Notes under the pieces: model-generated
Told to the model about the DNA's origin: nothing
What the model saw: the letters and a program-made list of their open reading frames with translations, nothing else
Database searches by the model: none
Position numbers and translations under genes: made by a program
DNA from: Saccharopolyspora phatthalungensis
GTDB lineage: Bacteria > Actinomycetota > Actinomycetes > Mycobacteriales > Pseudonocardiaceae
Assembly (NCBI RefSeq): GCF_014203395.1
Contig: NZ_JACHIW010000001.1
Coordinates: 1,984,001-2,048,000, forward strand
DNA length: 64,000 bases
Direction: 5' to 3'
Shown: in pieces, positions 16,829 to 25,887 of the stretch
Layout of the letters: every line of letters begins with the position of its first letter
How positions within the stretch are numbered: the first letter of the stretch is position 1

Positions 16829-17101
16829 GCCAACATCGCCTCTCGCCCGGGAATGGCTCACGGCCAAAAGATCATCACAGCGCCCCCGACAGGGGCAAGC
16901 AAACGTGTGTCGAACGGCCGATGAGCCCAGGCCGATAGGCCGCCCGGCCGCCAAGCTGATCCGCTGATGGCGCTCAGGTGAATCTCCCCAGACCTGCTCA
17001 TTGAAATTCCCCACCCGGCGTGGCTCCGCCGAGACGGGCGGGGCCCCTTCGACGCTGGCGGTCTCTGACCACTCGCCAGTTCGAAGGGACCCCACGTCTC
17101 C

Positions 17102-18493
17102 ATGCTCACACGGGAGGAAGACATCGACGCACACGCCCTGTTCGCCCGGGGTTGGACGATCTCGGCGATCGCCCGCCACCTGGGCAGGGACCGTAAGACC
17201 ATCCGCGCCTATCTCTCCGGCGTTCGCCAGGCAGGCGCTCTCTCCGGCGTTCGCCAGGCAGGCGCTCGTGCCCGCAGCACGCCTGATCTGTTCGAGCCGT
17301 TCGCCGCCTACTGTGCGGCGCGGCTGACCGAGGCCCCTCATCTGTGGGCCACCACCCTGTACGACGAGCTGCTCGAACTGGGCTACGGCTCGTCGTATCC
17401 GACGCTGACACGCCAGTTGCGCGAGCGTGGCCTGCGCCCGCCGTGCGAGCCGTGCCGACCGGCCAAGGACCGGGCGGTGGCGGTGATCGAGCACCCGCCC
17501 GGGGATGAGACCCAGTGGGACTGGCTCGACCTGCCCGACCCGCCCGCGCACTGGGGCTGGGGTAAGACAGCGCATCTGCTGGTCGGGGCGCTGTCGCACT
17601 CGGGCCGGTGGCGTGGGGTGTTGTGCGCGAGCACCGATCAGCCGCACCTGATCGACGGCCTGGACCGCATCACCCGGGCACTGGGCGGGTGCACCCACGC
17701 GTGGCGGTTCGACCGGATGGCCACCGTGATCAACCCCGAGTCGGGTCGGGTACAGGCCTCGTTCGCGGCGGTGGCCAAGCACTACGGTGTCGCGGTCCGG
17801 GCCTGCCCGCCCCGGCGGGGGAACCGTAAGGGTGTGGTGGAGAAGGCCAATCACGTTGCGGCGCAACGGTTCTGGCGCACCCTGCCCGACGATGTCACAC
17901 CCGAGCAGGCCCAGCAGCGGCTCGATGCCTGGTGCGCCACGCGGGGCGACACCCGGCTACGCGCCACCACCGACGGCAAAGCCACAGTGGCCGCCCTCGC
18001 GCACGACGAGCCGCTGCGACCACCTCCAGCGGCCCCGTTCCCCGCCACCCTGACGGTGTCCCGGGTCGCCTCGGCGCAGGCGCTGGTGTCCTTCCGTGGC
18101 AACCGCTACAGCGTGGCCCCTGAACTCGCCGGCGCCACCGTCACCGTCTCCCATCGGCTGGGCACCAGCCACCTCGATATCGCTACCGAGTCCGCGACGG
18201 TGATCGCCCGCCACACCCTGGCACCCGAGGGCGCCGGGGCGATGGTCCGCGACCACGGCCACGTGACCGCGCTCGAACACGCCGCGATAACCGCCACCAC
18301 CGCTCGGCCACACCGCGGCAAACAACGCATCCCACCCGGCCCGCACGCGCGAGCGGCCGCACAGGCCCTGCGCGGACAGCAGCCCAGCGGTACCACCACC
18401 GGCGGTGAGGTGGTCATCGACCTCGCCCGCTATGCCCAAGCAGCCGCCGCCCGCCGCACCCTGCCCCCGGCCGGCCCGGCCCTCCAGCAGTGA
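17102..18493 (+). CDS. istA: IS21-family transposase IstA
   Basis: The 463-aa protein has an N-terminal HTH (ISAIARHLGRDRKTIRAYL). The DDE core includes QWDWLDLPDP with the first Asp, later Asp residues around FDRMATVI, and the Glu in KGVVEKAN. A C-terminal beta region (VSFRGNRYSVAPELAG) follows. A 27-bp in-frame duplication (17213-17266) gives LSGVRQAGA twice between the HTH and the next segment. Otherwise the length is normal for IstA. Confidence 0.9.
   Translation: MLTREEDIDAHALFARGWTISAIARHLGRDRKTIRAYLSGVRQAGALSGVRQAGARARSTPDLFEPFAAYCAARLTEAPHLWATTLYDELLELGYGSSYPTLTRQLRERGLRPPCEPCRPAKDRAVAVIEHPPGDETQWDWLDLPDPPAHWGWGKTAHLLVGALSHSGRWRGVLCASTDQPHLIDGLDRITRALGGCTHAWRFDRMATVINPESGRVQASFAAVAKHYGVAVRACPPRRGNRKGVVEKANHVAAQRFWRTLPDDVTPEQAQQRLDAWCATRGDTRLRATTDGKATVAALAHDEPLRPPPAAPFPATLTVSRVASAQALVSFRGNRYSVAPELAGATVTVSHRLGTSHLDIATESATVIARHTLAPEGAGAMVRDHGHVTALEHAAITATTARPHRGKQRIPPGPHARAAAQALRGQQPSGTTTGGEVVIDLARYAQAAAARRTLPPAGPALQQ
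17213..17266 (+). repeat. 27-bp perfect tandem duplication inside istA
   Basis: Two adjacent copies of a 27-bp unit begin CTCTCCGGCG (17213-17239, 17240-17266) and add nine residues in frame after the transposase HTH. It looks like recent replication slippage. Confidence 0.85.
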
Positions 18494-18516
18494 CACCCAA
18501 CCGGAGAGGAAACCCA

Positions 18517-18719
18517 GTGACAACAACAGCAACAGGGGCGTGGGCTCGTGGGGCGAGGTCCTCGGCGATACCACCGTCGCCGCCGCCCTACTCGACCGGC
18601 TCCTACACCGCTCGGTCGTCCTCAGCCTCGAGGGCGACTCCTACCGGCTTCGCGACCACCACGCCCGCGCCGACACACTCCGACAAACCACCACCGGCAC
18701 CCGCCAACCGCTACGCTAA
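18517..18719 (+). pseudogene. istB: istB remnant (IS21 helper ATPase) with internal deletion
   Basis: A GTG start at 18517 with GGAGAGGA six bases upstream encodes only a few residues. From about 18531, in another frame, the sequence reads NRGVGSWGEVLGDTTVAAA...LDRLLHRSVV, which is the conserved C-terminus of IstB, ending at TAA 18719. The whole AAA+ core (Walker A and B) is missing, so roughly 200 codons are deleted and the reading frame is broken. The junction lies in an ACAACAACAGCAACAGG stretch. Confidence 0.8.
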
Positions 18720-18907
18720 CCACCACCCCCAAGTGGGGAATTTCAGTGAGCAACTCTGGCCAAGATCAATAAGCGGCATCACCGCTGAACAACCGCGCGA
18801 ACCACCCAAACCGCAACAACCTGTTCGCTATCCGCAGAAGTAAACGCAACAACAACCCAAACTCAACGACCCAACAACCCAAGGGCCACAAACCCGCGAA
18901 CCGACAA

Positions 18908-19040
18908 CCACACGCCGAAGGCGCCAATCCCCAGACCAACCCCAAACCACACGCCGAAGGCGCCAATCCCCAGACCAACCCCAAACCACACGCCGAAGGC
19001 GCCAACCCTCAGACCAACCCCAAACCACACGCCGAAGGCG
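18908..19040. repeat. 39-bp tandem repeat, 3.4 copies
   Basis: The unit starts CCACACGCCGAAGGCGCCAA and recurs at 18908, 18947, 18986 and (partial) 19025. The third copy has small changes (CAACCCT for CAATCCC). No supported gene covers it. It follows the right end of the IS element. Confidence 0.85.
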
Positions 19041-19222
19041 ACCTTCACCACACCCGAACCACCCACACGGCCAGCAGCCCTAACGATCAAGCCCACCGGA
19101 ACCAAGGAGATAACTCACAAATCCAAGAACGATCGGAAAAAGTGGGAGAACGCGAGAAACGCCACGCTCCGACACGGCTCGTCGGCCCGAAGAACAAGGA
19201 AAGCCGGGAAGCGCGCACGAGA

Positions 19223-19482
19223 CGAAGGAGGTGGCTGGTCGAAGACCAGGCCGGGAACACCCCAGAAAGTAAGGAGCTCCGCCAGAAGCAACCACCGCAC
19301 CCTGGGACCTGCGGGGGTCGCCGCAAGGCAAACACGAGAAAGGTCCCCCTCCGAAGGAGGTGGCTGGTCGAAGACCAGGCCGGGAACACCCCAGAAAGCA
19401 AGGAGCTCCGCCAGAAGCAACCACCGCACCGTGGGGGCCTGCGGGGGCTCGGCCCCCGCAAAGGAAATACGAGAAAGGTCCC
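19223..19482. repeat. 129-bp imperfect tandem duplication next to tRNA-Leu
   Basis: Positions 19223-19304 recur nearly identically at 19352-19433 (CGAAGGAGGTGGCTGGTCGA...). The flanks also match, each ending in ACGAGAAAGGTCCCC. The second copy contains a perfect GC hairpin at 19440-19460. It is noncoding as far as I can see. Confidence 0.8.
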
Positions 19483-19507
19483 CCGGCGAAGCATGAGCCG
19501 GGGGACC
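19477..19507 (-). terminator. terminator hairpin of tRNA-Leu
   Basis: GGTCCCCCGGC (19477-19487) pairs with GCCGGGGGACC (19497-19507), seven bases past the 3' end of the minus-strand tRNA-Leu. Confidence 0.65.
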
Positions 19508-19513
19508 GTCGAG

Positions 19514-19596
19514 TGGGCGAGGAGGGAGTTGAACCCTCACGTCCTTTCGGACACACGGACCTGAACCGTGCGCGTCTGCCATTCCGCCACTCGCCC
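19514..19596 (-). tRNA. tRNA-Leu(CAG)
   Basis: A class II tRNA. Acceptor stem GGGCGAG/CTCGCCC, D arm containing GGCGGAATGGCAGACGC, anticodon stem CACGG/CCGTG with loop TTCAGGT (anticodon CAG), a long variable arm (TGTCCGAAAGGACG) and T arm GAGGGTTCAACTCCCTC. CCA is not encoded. Confidence 0.95.
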
Positions 19597-19805
19597 GTGG
19601 CTGGCTGGAAGCCTATCCTGCTCACTTCCGGCCCTCGGCACCGGGGCGCTTTCGCGTCCGCTGCCCTGTTGGCGGAAGCAGATTAGCACGGGCTGACGAG
19701 GGGGTTCCGTGGGGGGGTTGGGCTAGTTCGGAACTGGGCGGTGTCTTGACCCGTTGGCCCAGATACGATGGGCGCCAGGAGTCGTACGCGTGGAGGGATT
19801 TTGCC

Positions 19806-21134
19806 GTGGGCCTCGTGCAGCGCTTTGAGCGCCGACTCGAAGGCATCGTCGGTAACGGCTTTGCGCGCGTTTTCGGCGGAAAGGTCATTCCCCAGGAGGT
19901 GGCCCAGGCTCTGCAGCGGGAAGCCGAGCTGCAGGTCCGGGAGCTTGCGGGGGGACGGCTGCTCGCTTGTAACCATTACATTGTGCAACTGAGCCCGTCC
20001 GATCACGATCGGCTTACCGGAGATGAGGCCCGGGTGACCGACCTCCTCGCCGACTGCGTTCAGGAGCATCTCACCGAGCAGGGGTGGGACACATATGGTG
20101 ACGTCGTAGTCTCCCTGGAGCGCTCTGAGACGCTGCACACGGGACAGTTTCGAATCAGCTCGACCGTCGACCCCGACGTGACTCGACGGCCGGCACAACC
20201 GCGTACCGCAGGAGACCGACCCATGAGCCAGCCACCAGGCCACTACCCCCAGGGAGATCCGTACAACCAGCAGGGGCAGTACGGCTACGACCAGGGTTAC
20301 GGCCAAGGCCAAGACCCCAACTATGGCTACGGTCAGCAGCCCGGCTATGACCAGGGCGGCTACGGCCAGCCGCAACCCGGTTACGACCAGGGTTATGGCC
20401 AGCCGCCGCAGCAGCAGGGTTACGACCAGGGTTACGGCCAGCCGCAGCAGCAGGGCTATGGCCAGCCGCAGCAGGGCTACGACCAGGGCTATGGCCAGCC
20501 CGCCGGTTACGACCAGGGTTACGGCCAGCCCCAGCAGGGTTACGACCAGGGTTACGGCCAGCCCCAGCAGGGTTACGACCAGGGTTACGGCCAGCCGCAG
20601 CAGCCCGGTTACGACCAGGGCGGCTACGGGCAGCCCCAGCAGGGTTACGACCAGGGTTACGGCCAGCCCGCCGGCTACGACCAGGGCTATGCGCAGCCCG
20701 GCTACGACCAGGGTTACGGCCAGCCAGGTGGGGCCTACCCGCAGTCCGGTGGGTTCCCGGACCAGGGCTATCCCCAGCAGCCCGGTGGCGCCTACCCGCA
20801 GAGCGCGCCCGGCGGTTACCCGGCGGGCGGCCCGCGTGCGCAACTCACCGCGACGCTGCACCTCGACGACGGTTCGAACCGCTCGTACACGCTGCAGCAC
20901 GGCTCGAACATCATCGGCCGCGGCCAGGAAGGGCAGTTCCGGCTGCCCGACACCGGGGTGTCTCGCAAGCACATCGAGATCACGTGGGATGGCCAGAGCG
21001 CGATGCTGGCCGATCTCGGTTCGACGAATGGCACCACGGTGAATGGCACGCCGGTGCAGACTTGGCAGTTGGCAGACGGCGACGTGATCAGGGTGGGCCA
21101 CTCCTCGCTGATCTTCCGCGCTCAGCAGGCCTGA
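19806..21134 (+). CDS. fhaA: FHA-domain protein FhaA (DUF3662 + FHA)
   Basis: This 442-aa cytoplasmic protein starts at GTG 19806 (GGAGGG upstream). The N-terminal DUF3662 domain ([20 protein letters not shown]) covers about residues 1-125. A long Gly/Tyr/Gln/Asp/Pro linker follows, built from many [14 protein letters not shown] repeats (about 150-335). The C-terminal FHA domain has [19 protein letters not shown] and [10 protein letters not shown]. In mycobacteria FhaA binds phosphorylated MviN and other PknB targets and modulates peptidoglycan synthesis. It is first in the fhaA-fhaB-pstP-rodA-pbpA-pknA-pknB block. The linker looks unusually expanded. Confidence 0.95.
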   Translation: MGLVQRFERRLEGIVGNGFARVFGGKVIPQEVAQALQREAELQVRELAGGRLLACNHYIVQLSPSDHDRLTGDEARVTDLLADCVQEHLTEQGWDTYGDVVVSLERSETLHTGQFRISSTVDPDVTRRPAQPRTAGDRPMSQPPGHYPQGDPYNQQGQYGYDQGYGQGQDPNYGYGQQPGYDQGGYGQPQPGYDQGYGQPPQQQGYDQGYGQPQQQGYGQPQQGYDQGYGQPAGYDQGYGQPQQGYDQGYGQPQQGYDQGYGQPQQPGYDQGGYGQPQQGYDQGYGQPAGYDQGYAQPGYDQGYGQPGGAYPQSGGFPDQGYPQQPGGAYPQSAPGGYPAGGPRAQLTATLHLDDGSNRSYTLQHGSNIIGRGQEGQFRLPDTGVSRKHIEITWDGQSAMLADLGSTNGTTVNGTPVQTWQLADGDVIRVGHSSLIFRAQQA

Positions 21135-21180
21135 GCTGGCGGGAAACCGCGTCCGGACAGAGTAGGAGCGTTCACAACAA

Positions 21181-21645
21181 GTGCCAGAGCTGGTGATTCA
21201 GCTGACCAGAGCAGGGTTTCTCGCCCTGCTCTGGTTGTTCGTGCTGGCTGCGCTTCGCGTGGTTCGCTCGGATCTTTATTCGGCGTCCGGGATGCGGGTC
21301 CCGATGCCAGGTGCGAGTCGGCTCCCGGGCAAGAAGGCCCGGGGCAAGAGCAAGGTGCCCCGCCAGATGGTGGTGACGCATGGCGCTCTCGCCGGCACGC
21401 GCATCTCCCTGGACGGCCGGCCGATCATGATCGGCCGTGCCGACGACTCCACGTTGGTCCTCGACGACGACTACGCGTCGACACGACACGCGAGATTGTC
21501 GCTGCGAGGCTCCGATTGGTACGTGGAGGATCTAGGCTCCACTAACGGCACATACCTCGATCGGGCGAAGGTCACGGGACCGACCAAGGTCCCGCTCGGA
21601 GTTCCGATCAGAATCGGCAAGACGGTGATCGAGCTGCGCTCATGA
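21181..21645 (+). CDS. fhaB: FHA-domain protein FhaB (FipA)
   Basis: The 154-aa protein starts at GTG 21181. It has one N-terminal membrane segment (GFLALLWLFVLAALRVV), a basic linker (KKARGKSKVPRQ) and a C-terminal FHA domain with IMIGRADDSTLVL, STRHARL and GSTNGTYLD. FhaB/FipA bridges septal proteins in mycobacteria and is phosphorylated by PknA/PknB. The stop overlaps the pstP start by four bases (ATGA), which indicates translational coupling. Confidence 0.95.
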   Translation: MPELVIQLTRAGFLALLWLFVLAALRVVRSDLYSASGMRVPMPGASRLPGKKARGKSKVPRQMVVTHGALAGTRISLDGRPIMIGRADDSTLVLDDDYASTRHARLSLRGSDWYVEDLGSTNGTYLDRAKVTGPTKVPLGVPIRIGKTVIELRS

Positions 21646-23024
21646 CCCTCGTCCTTCATTACGCAGCCCGCAGCGACCGCGGCCTGGTGCGCTCCAACAA
21701 CCAGGACTCGGTCTATGCCGGCCCACGACTACTCGCCCTCGCGGACGGCATGGGTGGCCATGCCGCCGGGGAGGTCGCCAGCAAGGTCGTCATCGCGGCG
21801 TTGGCGCCGCTGGACGACGACGAGCCCAGCGACGACCTGCTGGGTCAGCTCCGCGCCGCGGTGTTGACCGGCAACGGTGCGATCGCCGAGCTGGTGGCCA
21901 ACGATCCGGACCTGGAGGGGATGGGCACCACGCTCACCGCTGTGCTGTTCGCGGGCAGCAGGCTGGGCTTGGTGCACATCGGCGACTCCCGGGCCTATCT
22001 GGTCCGCGACGGCGAGCTGACCCAGATAACCCACGACGACACCTTCGTGCAGTCGCTGATCGACGAAGGCCGGATCACCGAGGAGGAGGCCGCCAACCAC
22101 CCGCAGCGCTCGCTGCTGCTGCACGCGTTGACCGGCCACGAGGTGGAACCGAGCCTGGCGATCCGCGAGGCCCGCGCCGGCGACCGGTACCTGCTGTGCT
22201 CGGACGGTCTGACCGGACCGGTTAGCACCGAGACGATGGCCGAGGCGTTGCGGATCCCGGACCCGCAGCAGTGCGCGGACCGGATGATCGAGCTCGCTCT
22301 CAAGGGCGGCGGTCCGGACAATGTGACTGTGATCATCGCCGACGTCGTCGACGTCGAGTTCGGCGACGACGCCCCGATTGTCGGGGGCGCGGCGGGAAAT
22401 GGCGATGAGCATCCGCAACCTGATTCGTCGGCGGCGCGCGCTTCCGCGGTGACCATGCCGCGGCCGCAGCCGCAGCGTTTCGAGCCCACCTCACCTCCCC
22501 CGGACAGGCCGCGCAAGCGCCGCTGGCTGCGTTCGCTGTTGGTGACGTGCGGCGTGCTCATCGTGTTGGCCGGAGTTGCGCTGGTTGGGCGTTGGTGGGT
22601 GCTCAACCAGTACTACATCGGCGCGAACAGCGCCGATGAGGTGGTGATCTTCCAGGGCGTGCAGGGCAGTGTGCTGGGTGTCTCGTTGAACTGGCAGGTC
22701 GAGACGTCCTGCCCGATGGATTCGGCTACGGACTGCACCCCGATCAAGTTGTCCGATCTGCAGGAAGCGCAGCGGCCGGACGTCCGCAACGGCATCACCG
22801 AGGTCAATGGGCTGCAGGATGCCCGCGATGCGATGCGGCGGCTCCGGATGACTGCGCTGCTGCCGGAATGCCAGAAGCCCCAGCCGACGCAGCTGCCGCC
22901 GGTGACCACGCCGACTCCTTCCCCGTCCGCGGGGCAGCAGCCGCCGCCGGAGTCGCCGTCGGATGCCACGCCGCTGCAGACGGAGGAGCAGAAGCCGGGC
23001 GTGACCTGCCGGATGGTGAGTTGA
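21642..23024 (+). CDS. pstP: PP2C-type Ser/Thr protein phosphatase PstP
   Basis: In this 460-aa protein the PP2C catalytic domain covers about residues 1-240. Metal-binding motifs are RGLVRSNNQDS, LALADGMGGHAAGE, GDSRAYL, CSDGLT and GGPDNVTVII. A linker leads to one transmembrane helix (about 288-312, LLVTCGVLIVLAGVALVG) and an extracytoplasmic tail ending Pro-rich. PstP removes phosphates from PknA, PknB and their substrates at the growing wall. It overlaps rodA by one base. Confidence 0.95.
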   Translation: MTLVLHYAARSDRGLVRSNNQDSVYAGPRLLALADGMGGHAAGEVASKVVIAALAPLDDDEPSDDLLGQLRAAVLTGNGAIAELVANDPDLEGMGTTLTAVLFAGSRLGLVHIGDSRAYLVRDGELTQITHDDTFVQSLIDEGRITEEEAANHPQRSLLLHALTGHEVEPSLAIREARAGDRYLLCSDGLTGPVSTETMAEALRIPDPQQCADRMIELALKGGGPDNVTVIIADVVDVEFGDDAPIVGGAAGNGDEHPQPDSSAARASAVTMPRPQPQRFEPTSPPPDRPRKRRWLRSLLVTCGVLIVLAGVALVGRWWVLNQYYIGANSADEVVIFQGVQGSVLGVSLNWQVETSCPMDSATDCTPIKLSDLQEAQRPDVRNGITEVNGLQDARDAMRRLRMTALLPECQKPQPTQLPPVTTPTPSPSAGQQPPPESPSDATPLQTEEQKPGVTCRMVS

Positions 23025-24433
23025 TGGCACAGCCGGTCGCTACGTCCGGAGCTACCAGCGGGGCCCCCCGAGTCGCCACTCGGCGGGGCACCGAACTGTT
23101 CATGCTGGTCTGTTCCGCGTTCATCGTCACATTCGCGCTCGTCTTGGTGGAGCTCGCGCAGGAGCAGACGGTCACCCGGGAGCTCTTCTACTACGGGTTC
23201 GCGTTCCTCGCGCTCTACGGCGCGGCGCACTTCGGCGTGCGCCGGTGGGCGCCTTACGCCGACCCGTTGATCCTGCCGCTGGTATCGCTGATCAACGGGA
23301 TGGGCCTGGTGATGCTGCACCGGCTCGACTTGGCGCCGGTGGTCGGCGCCCCGTTCACCGGCAAGCAGATCATCTTCACCACGGCCGGTGTCGTGCTGTT
23401 CATCCTGGTGCTGGTGTTAGTCAAGGATCACCGGACGCTGGCGCAGTACGGCTACACCTGCGGCTTCGTCGGGCTGGCGCTGCTGGCGCTGCCCGGTCTG
23501 CTGCCCTCCAGCATCTCCGAGGCCAACGGCGCGAAGCTGTGGATCAACCTGGGCTTCCTGTCCATCCAGCCCGGCGAGTTCGCCAAGATCTTGCTGCTGG
23601 TCTTCTTCGCCTCCTTCCTGGTGTCCAAGCGTGAGCTGTTCACCACGGCGGGCAAGCGGTTCCTCGGGGTGGACTGGCCGCGCCCGAGGGACCTGATGCC
23701 GGTGATCGTCGCCTGGTTCCTGTCGATCGGCATCGTCGTGCTGGAGAAGGACCTGGGCACCTCGCTGCTGTTCTTCGGCATCGTGCTGGTGATGATCTAC
23801 ATCGCCACCGAGCGGGCGGTGTGGGTGTTTCTGGGCATGGCCATGTTCGGGCTCGGCTGTGTCGTGGCGTTCAACCTGTTCGCGCACGTCCAGGCGCGGG
23901 TGAACACGTGGTTGGATCCGTTGGCCGAGGGAGCGCAGAACGACCAGCTCCGCACCGGCCTGTTCGGCATGGCCAACGGCGGGATCGGCGGCTCCGGGCT
24001 GGGTTCGGGCATGCCGAACCTGACCTCGTGGGCGGTCAGCGACTTCATCATCTCCGCGATCGGTGAGGAAATCGGCCTGGTCGGGCTGATGGCCCTGCTG
24101 ATGGTGTACCTGCTGTTGATGATGCGCGGCCTGCGCAGCGCTCTGGCGGTGCGCGACTCGTTCGGCAAGCTGTTCGCGGGCGGTTTGTCGTTCACGATCG
24201 CGCTGCAGTTGTTCGTGGTCGCCGGCGGTGTCACCGGGTTGATCCCGATGACCGGTCTGACGGCCCCGTTCCTGGCCGCCGGTGGTTCCTCGATGCTGGC
24301 CAACTACGTGCTGGTCGCGCTGCTGCTGCGGATCTCGGATGCCGCACGTCGTCCGCAGGCACCCGCGAAGCCGAAGCCGAAGCAGGCTCCGATCGCGGAA
24401 GCACATACCGAGTTGGTGGAGCGTCCCCGATGA
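23024..24433 (+). CDS. rodA: SEDS peptidoglycan polymerase RodA
   Basis: This 469-aa polytopic membrane protein of the FtsW/RodA/SpoVE family has ATG 23024 overlapping the pstP stop (TGATG). Characteristic stretches are LWINLGFLSIQPGEFAKI, VVLEKDLGTSLLFF and GGSSMLANYVLVALLLRIS near the C-terminus. RodA polymerises lipid II into glycan strands together with a class B PBP, here the next gene. The last four bases overlap pbpA. Confidence 0.95.
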   Translation: MAQPVATSGATSGAPRVATRRGTELFMLVCSAFIVTFALVLVELAQEQTVTRELFYYGFAFLALYGAAHFGVRRWAPYADPLILPLVSLINGMGLVMLHRLDLAPVVGAPFTGKQIIFTTAGVVLFILVLVLVKDHRTLAQYGYTCGFVGLALLALPGLLPSSISEANGAKLWINLGFLSIQPGEFAKILLLVFFASFLVSKRELFTTAGKRFLGVDWPRPRDLMPVIVAWFLSIGIVVLEKDLGTSLLFFGIVLVMIYIATERAVWVFLGMAMFGLGCVVAFNLFAHVQARVNTWLDPLAEGAQNDQLRTGLFGMANGGIGGSGLGSGMPNLTSWAVSDFIISAIGEEIGLVGLMALLMVYLLLMMRGLRSALAVRDSFGKLFAGGLSFTIALQLFVVAGGVTGLIPMTGLTAPFLAAGGSSMLANYVLVALLLRISDAARRPQAPAKPKPKQAPIAEAHTELVERPR

Positions 24434-25884
24434 ACAAGCCGCTGCGCCGGGTGGCGCTGGCGATGATGGTGATGGTCGTGCTGCTGATGGGCAACGCGAC
24501 CTACGTCCAGGTGATCCAGGCCGACGAGCTCCGGGAGCACCCGCTCAACAAGCGGACGATGTACGAGGAGTTCGCCCGGGAGCGCGGGCAGATCATCGCG
24601 GGCGGGCAGTCGCTGGCGAGTTCGGTCCCCAACAACCACGACCGGTACAAGTATCTGCGCACGTACCCGAACGGTCCGTTGTACGCGCCGGTGACCGGGT
24701 TCTACTCGTTCTTCTACGGCTCCAACGGGATCGAACGCGCCCAGGACAAGATCCTCAACGGCACCGACGACAGCATGGCCTTTGACCGGCTGTCCGACAT
24801 GATCACCGGCAAGGCGCCGCGCGGTGGCAGCGTGGAGCTGACCATCAACCCGGCGATGCAGCAGGTCGCCTACGACCAGCTGACCAGCAAGGGGTTCCAG
24901 GGTTCGGTGGTGGCGCTGAACCCGTCGACCGGCGAAATCCTGTCCATGGTCAACGCGCCGTCGTACGACCCGAACCCGCTGGCCGCCGTCGATAACAACG
25001 CGGTGGCCGAGCAGTGGAACAAGCTGAACAACGACCCGCACCAGCCCATGGCCAACCGGGCGGTTTCGGAGATCTACCCACCGGGTTCGACGTTCAAGTT
25101 GATCACTGCAGCCGCAGCGCTGGAGAGCGGCTACACGCCGAGCAGCAAGGTGCAGGACGCCCCGTTCATCACGTTGCCCAACAGCAGAACCCCGCTGCCG
25201 AACTACGGCGGCAAGCAGTGCGCGGGCAACACCCTGACCGATGCGCTGGCGCATTCGTGCAACACGGCGTTCGCCGAGATCGCCGGGAAGCTCGGCGTGG
25301 ACAAGATGCGGCAGACCGCCGCCGCGTTCGGCTTCGGCCAGGATCTGCAGATCCCGATGACCGTCGCCAAGTCGGACCTGGGTGCCATGTCCGACGCCGC
25401 GTCGCTGTACCAGAGCGGCATCGGGCAGCGCGACGTGCGGGTCACCCCGATGCAGAACGCGATGATGGCCGCGGCGATCGCCAACGGCGGCAAGCTGATG
25501 AAGCCGCAGCTGGTCAAGGCGACCCGCGCCCCGGACATGGCGGAGCTGGACACCTTCCGGCCGGAGGAGATGAACCAGGCCGTTTCCCCGGAGATCGCGC
25601 AGATGATCCGCGACATGATGATCCAGTCGGAGAAGAACACCAAGGGTGAGGGCAAGATCTCCGGCGTCGAGATCGCCTCCAAGACGGGTACCGCCCAGCA
25701 CGGCGACGTGAAAGACCAGCCGCACGGTTGGTACGTCGCGTTCGCCCCGGCGGAGCACCCGACCATCGCGGTCGCCGTGATCGTCGAGAACGGCGGCGAC
25801 GAGGGCGCGGAGGCCACCGGCGGCTCGATCGCCGCGCCGATCGGTCGGGCGGTCATCCGGGCCGGTCTGCAGGGAGGTGGCTGA
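24430..25884 (+). CDS. pbpA: class B penicillin-binding protein PbpA
   Basis: The 484-aa protein has an N-terminal anchor (VALAMMVMVVLLMGNATYV), a dimerisation domain and a transpeptidase domain with SxxK at STFK (220-223), SxN at SCN (277-279) and KTGT at 419-422. It is extracytoplasmic and crosslinks peptidoglycan as partner of RodA. ATG 24430 overlaps the rodA stop by four bases. Confidence 0.95.
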   Translation: MNKPLRRVALAMMVMVVLLMGNATYVQVIQADELREHPLNKRTMYEEFARERGQIIAGGQSLASSVPNNHDRYKYLRTYPNGPLYAPVTGFYSFFYGSNGIERAQDKILNGTDDSMAFDRLSDMITGKAPRGGSVELTINPAMQQVAYDQLTSKGFQGSVVALNPSTGEILSMVNAPSYDPNPLAAVDNNAVAEQWNKLNNDPHQPMANRAVSEIYPPGSTFKLITAAAALESGYTPSSKVQDAPFITLPNSRTPLPNYGGKQCAGNTLTDALAHSCNTAFAEIAGKLGVDKMRQTAAAFGFGQDLQIPMTVAKSDLGAMSDAASLYQSGIGQRDVRVTPMQNAMMAAAIANGGKLMKPQLVKATRAPDMAELDTFRPEEMNQAVSPEIAQMIRDMMIQSEKNTKGEGKISGVEIASKTGTAQHGDVKDQPHGWYVAFAPAEHPTIAVAVIVENGGDEGAEATGGSIAAPIGRAVIRAGLQGGG

Positions 25885-25887
25885 TCC

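Larger units (their letters stand above)
16988..18759 (+). mobile_element. IS21-family insertion sequence, defective
   Basis: Terminal inverted repeats bound the element. TGCTCATTGAAATTCCCCAC (16995-17014) matches the inverse of 18733-18752 with one mismatch. Adding CCAGA with two mismatches gives 27-bp ends at 16988 and 18759. Inside are an istA transposase gene and a severely shortened istB. I see no convincing target-site duplication. Without a functional IstB ATPase the copy is probably immobile unless helped in trans. Confidence 0.85.

Noticed and set aside
18908..19040. Repeat array considered as CRISPR
   Set aside because: The units are contiguous without unique spacers and no cas genes are near.
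18766..19105. Minus-strand frames with GLVWGLAPSACG repeats
   Set aside because: They only translate the 39-bp tandem DNA repeat; no ribosome site or flanking coding bias.
19683..21101. 472-codon minus-strand frame with repeated LAVTLVV segments
   Set aside because: It is the complement of the FhaA repeat linker; the + strand has DUF3662 and FHA domains and a proper start.
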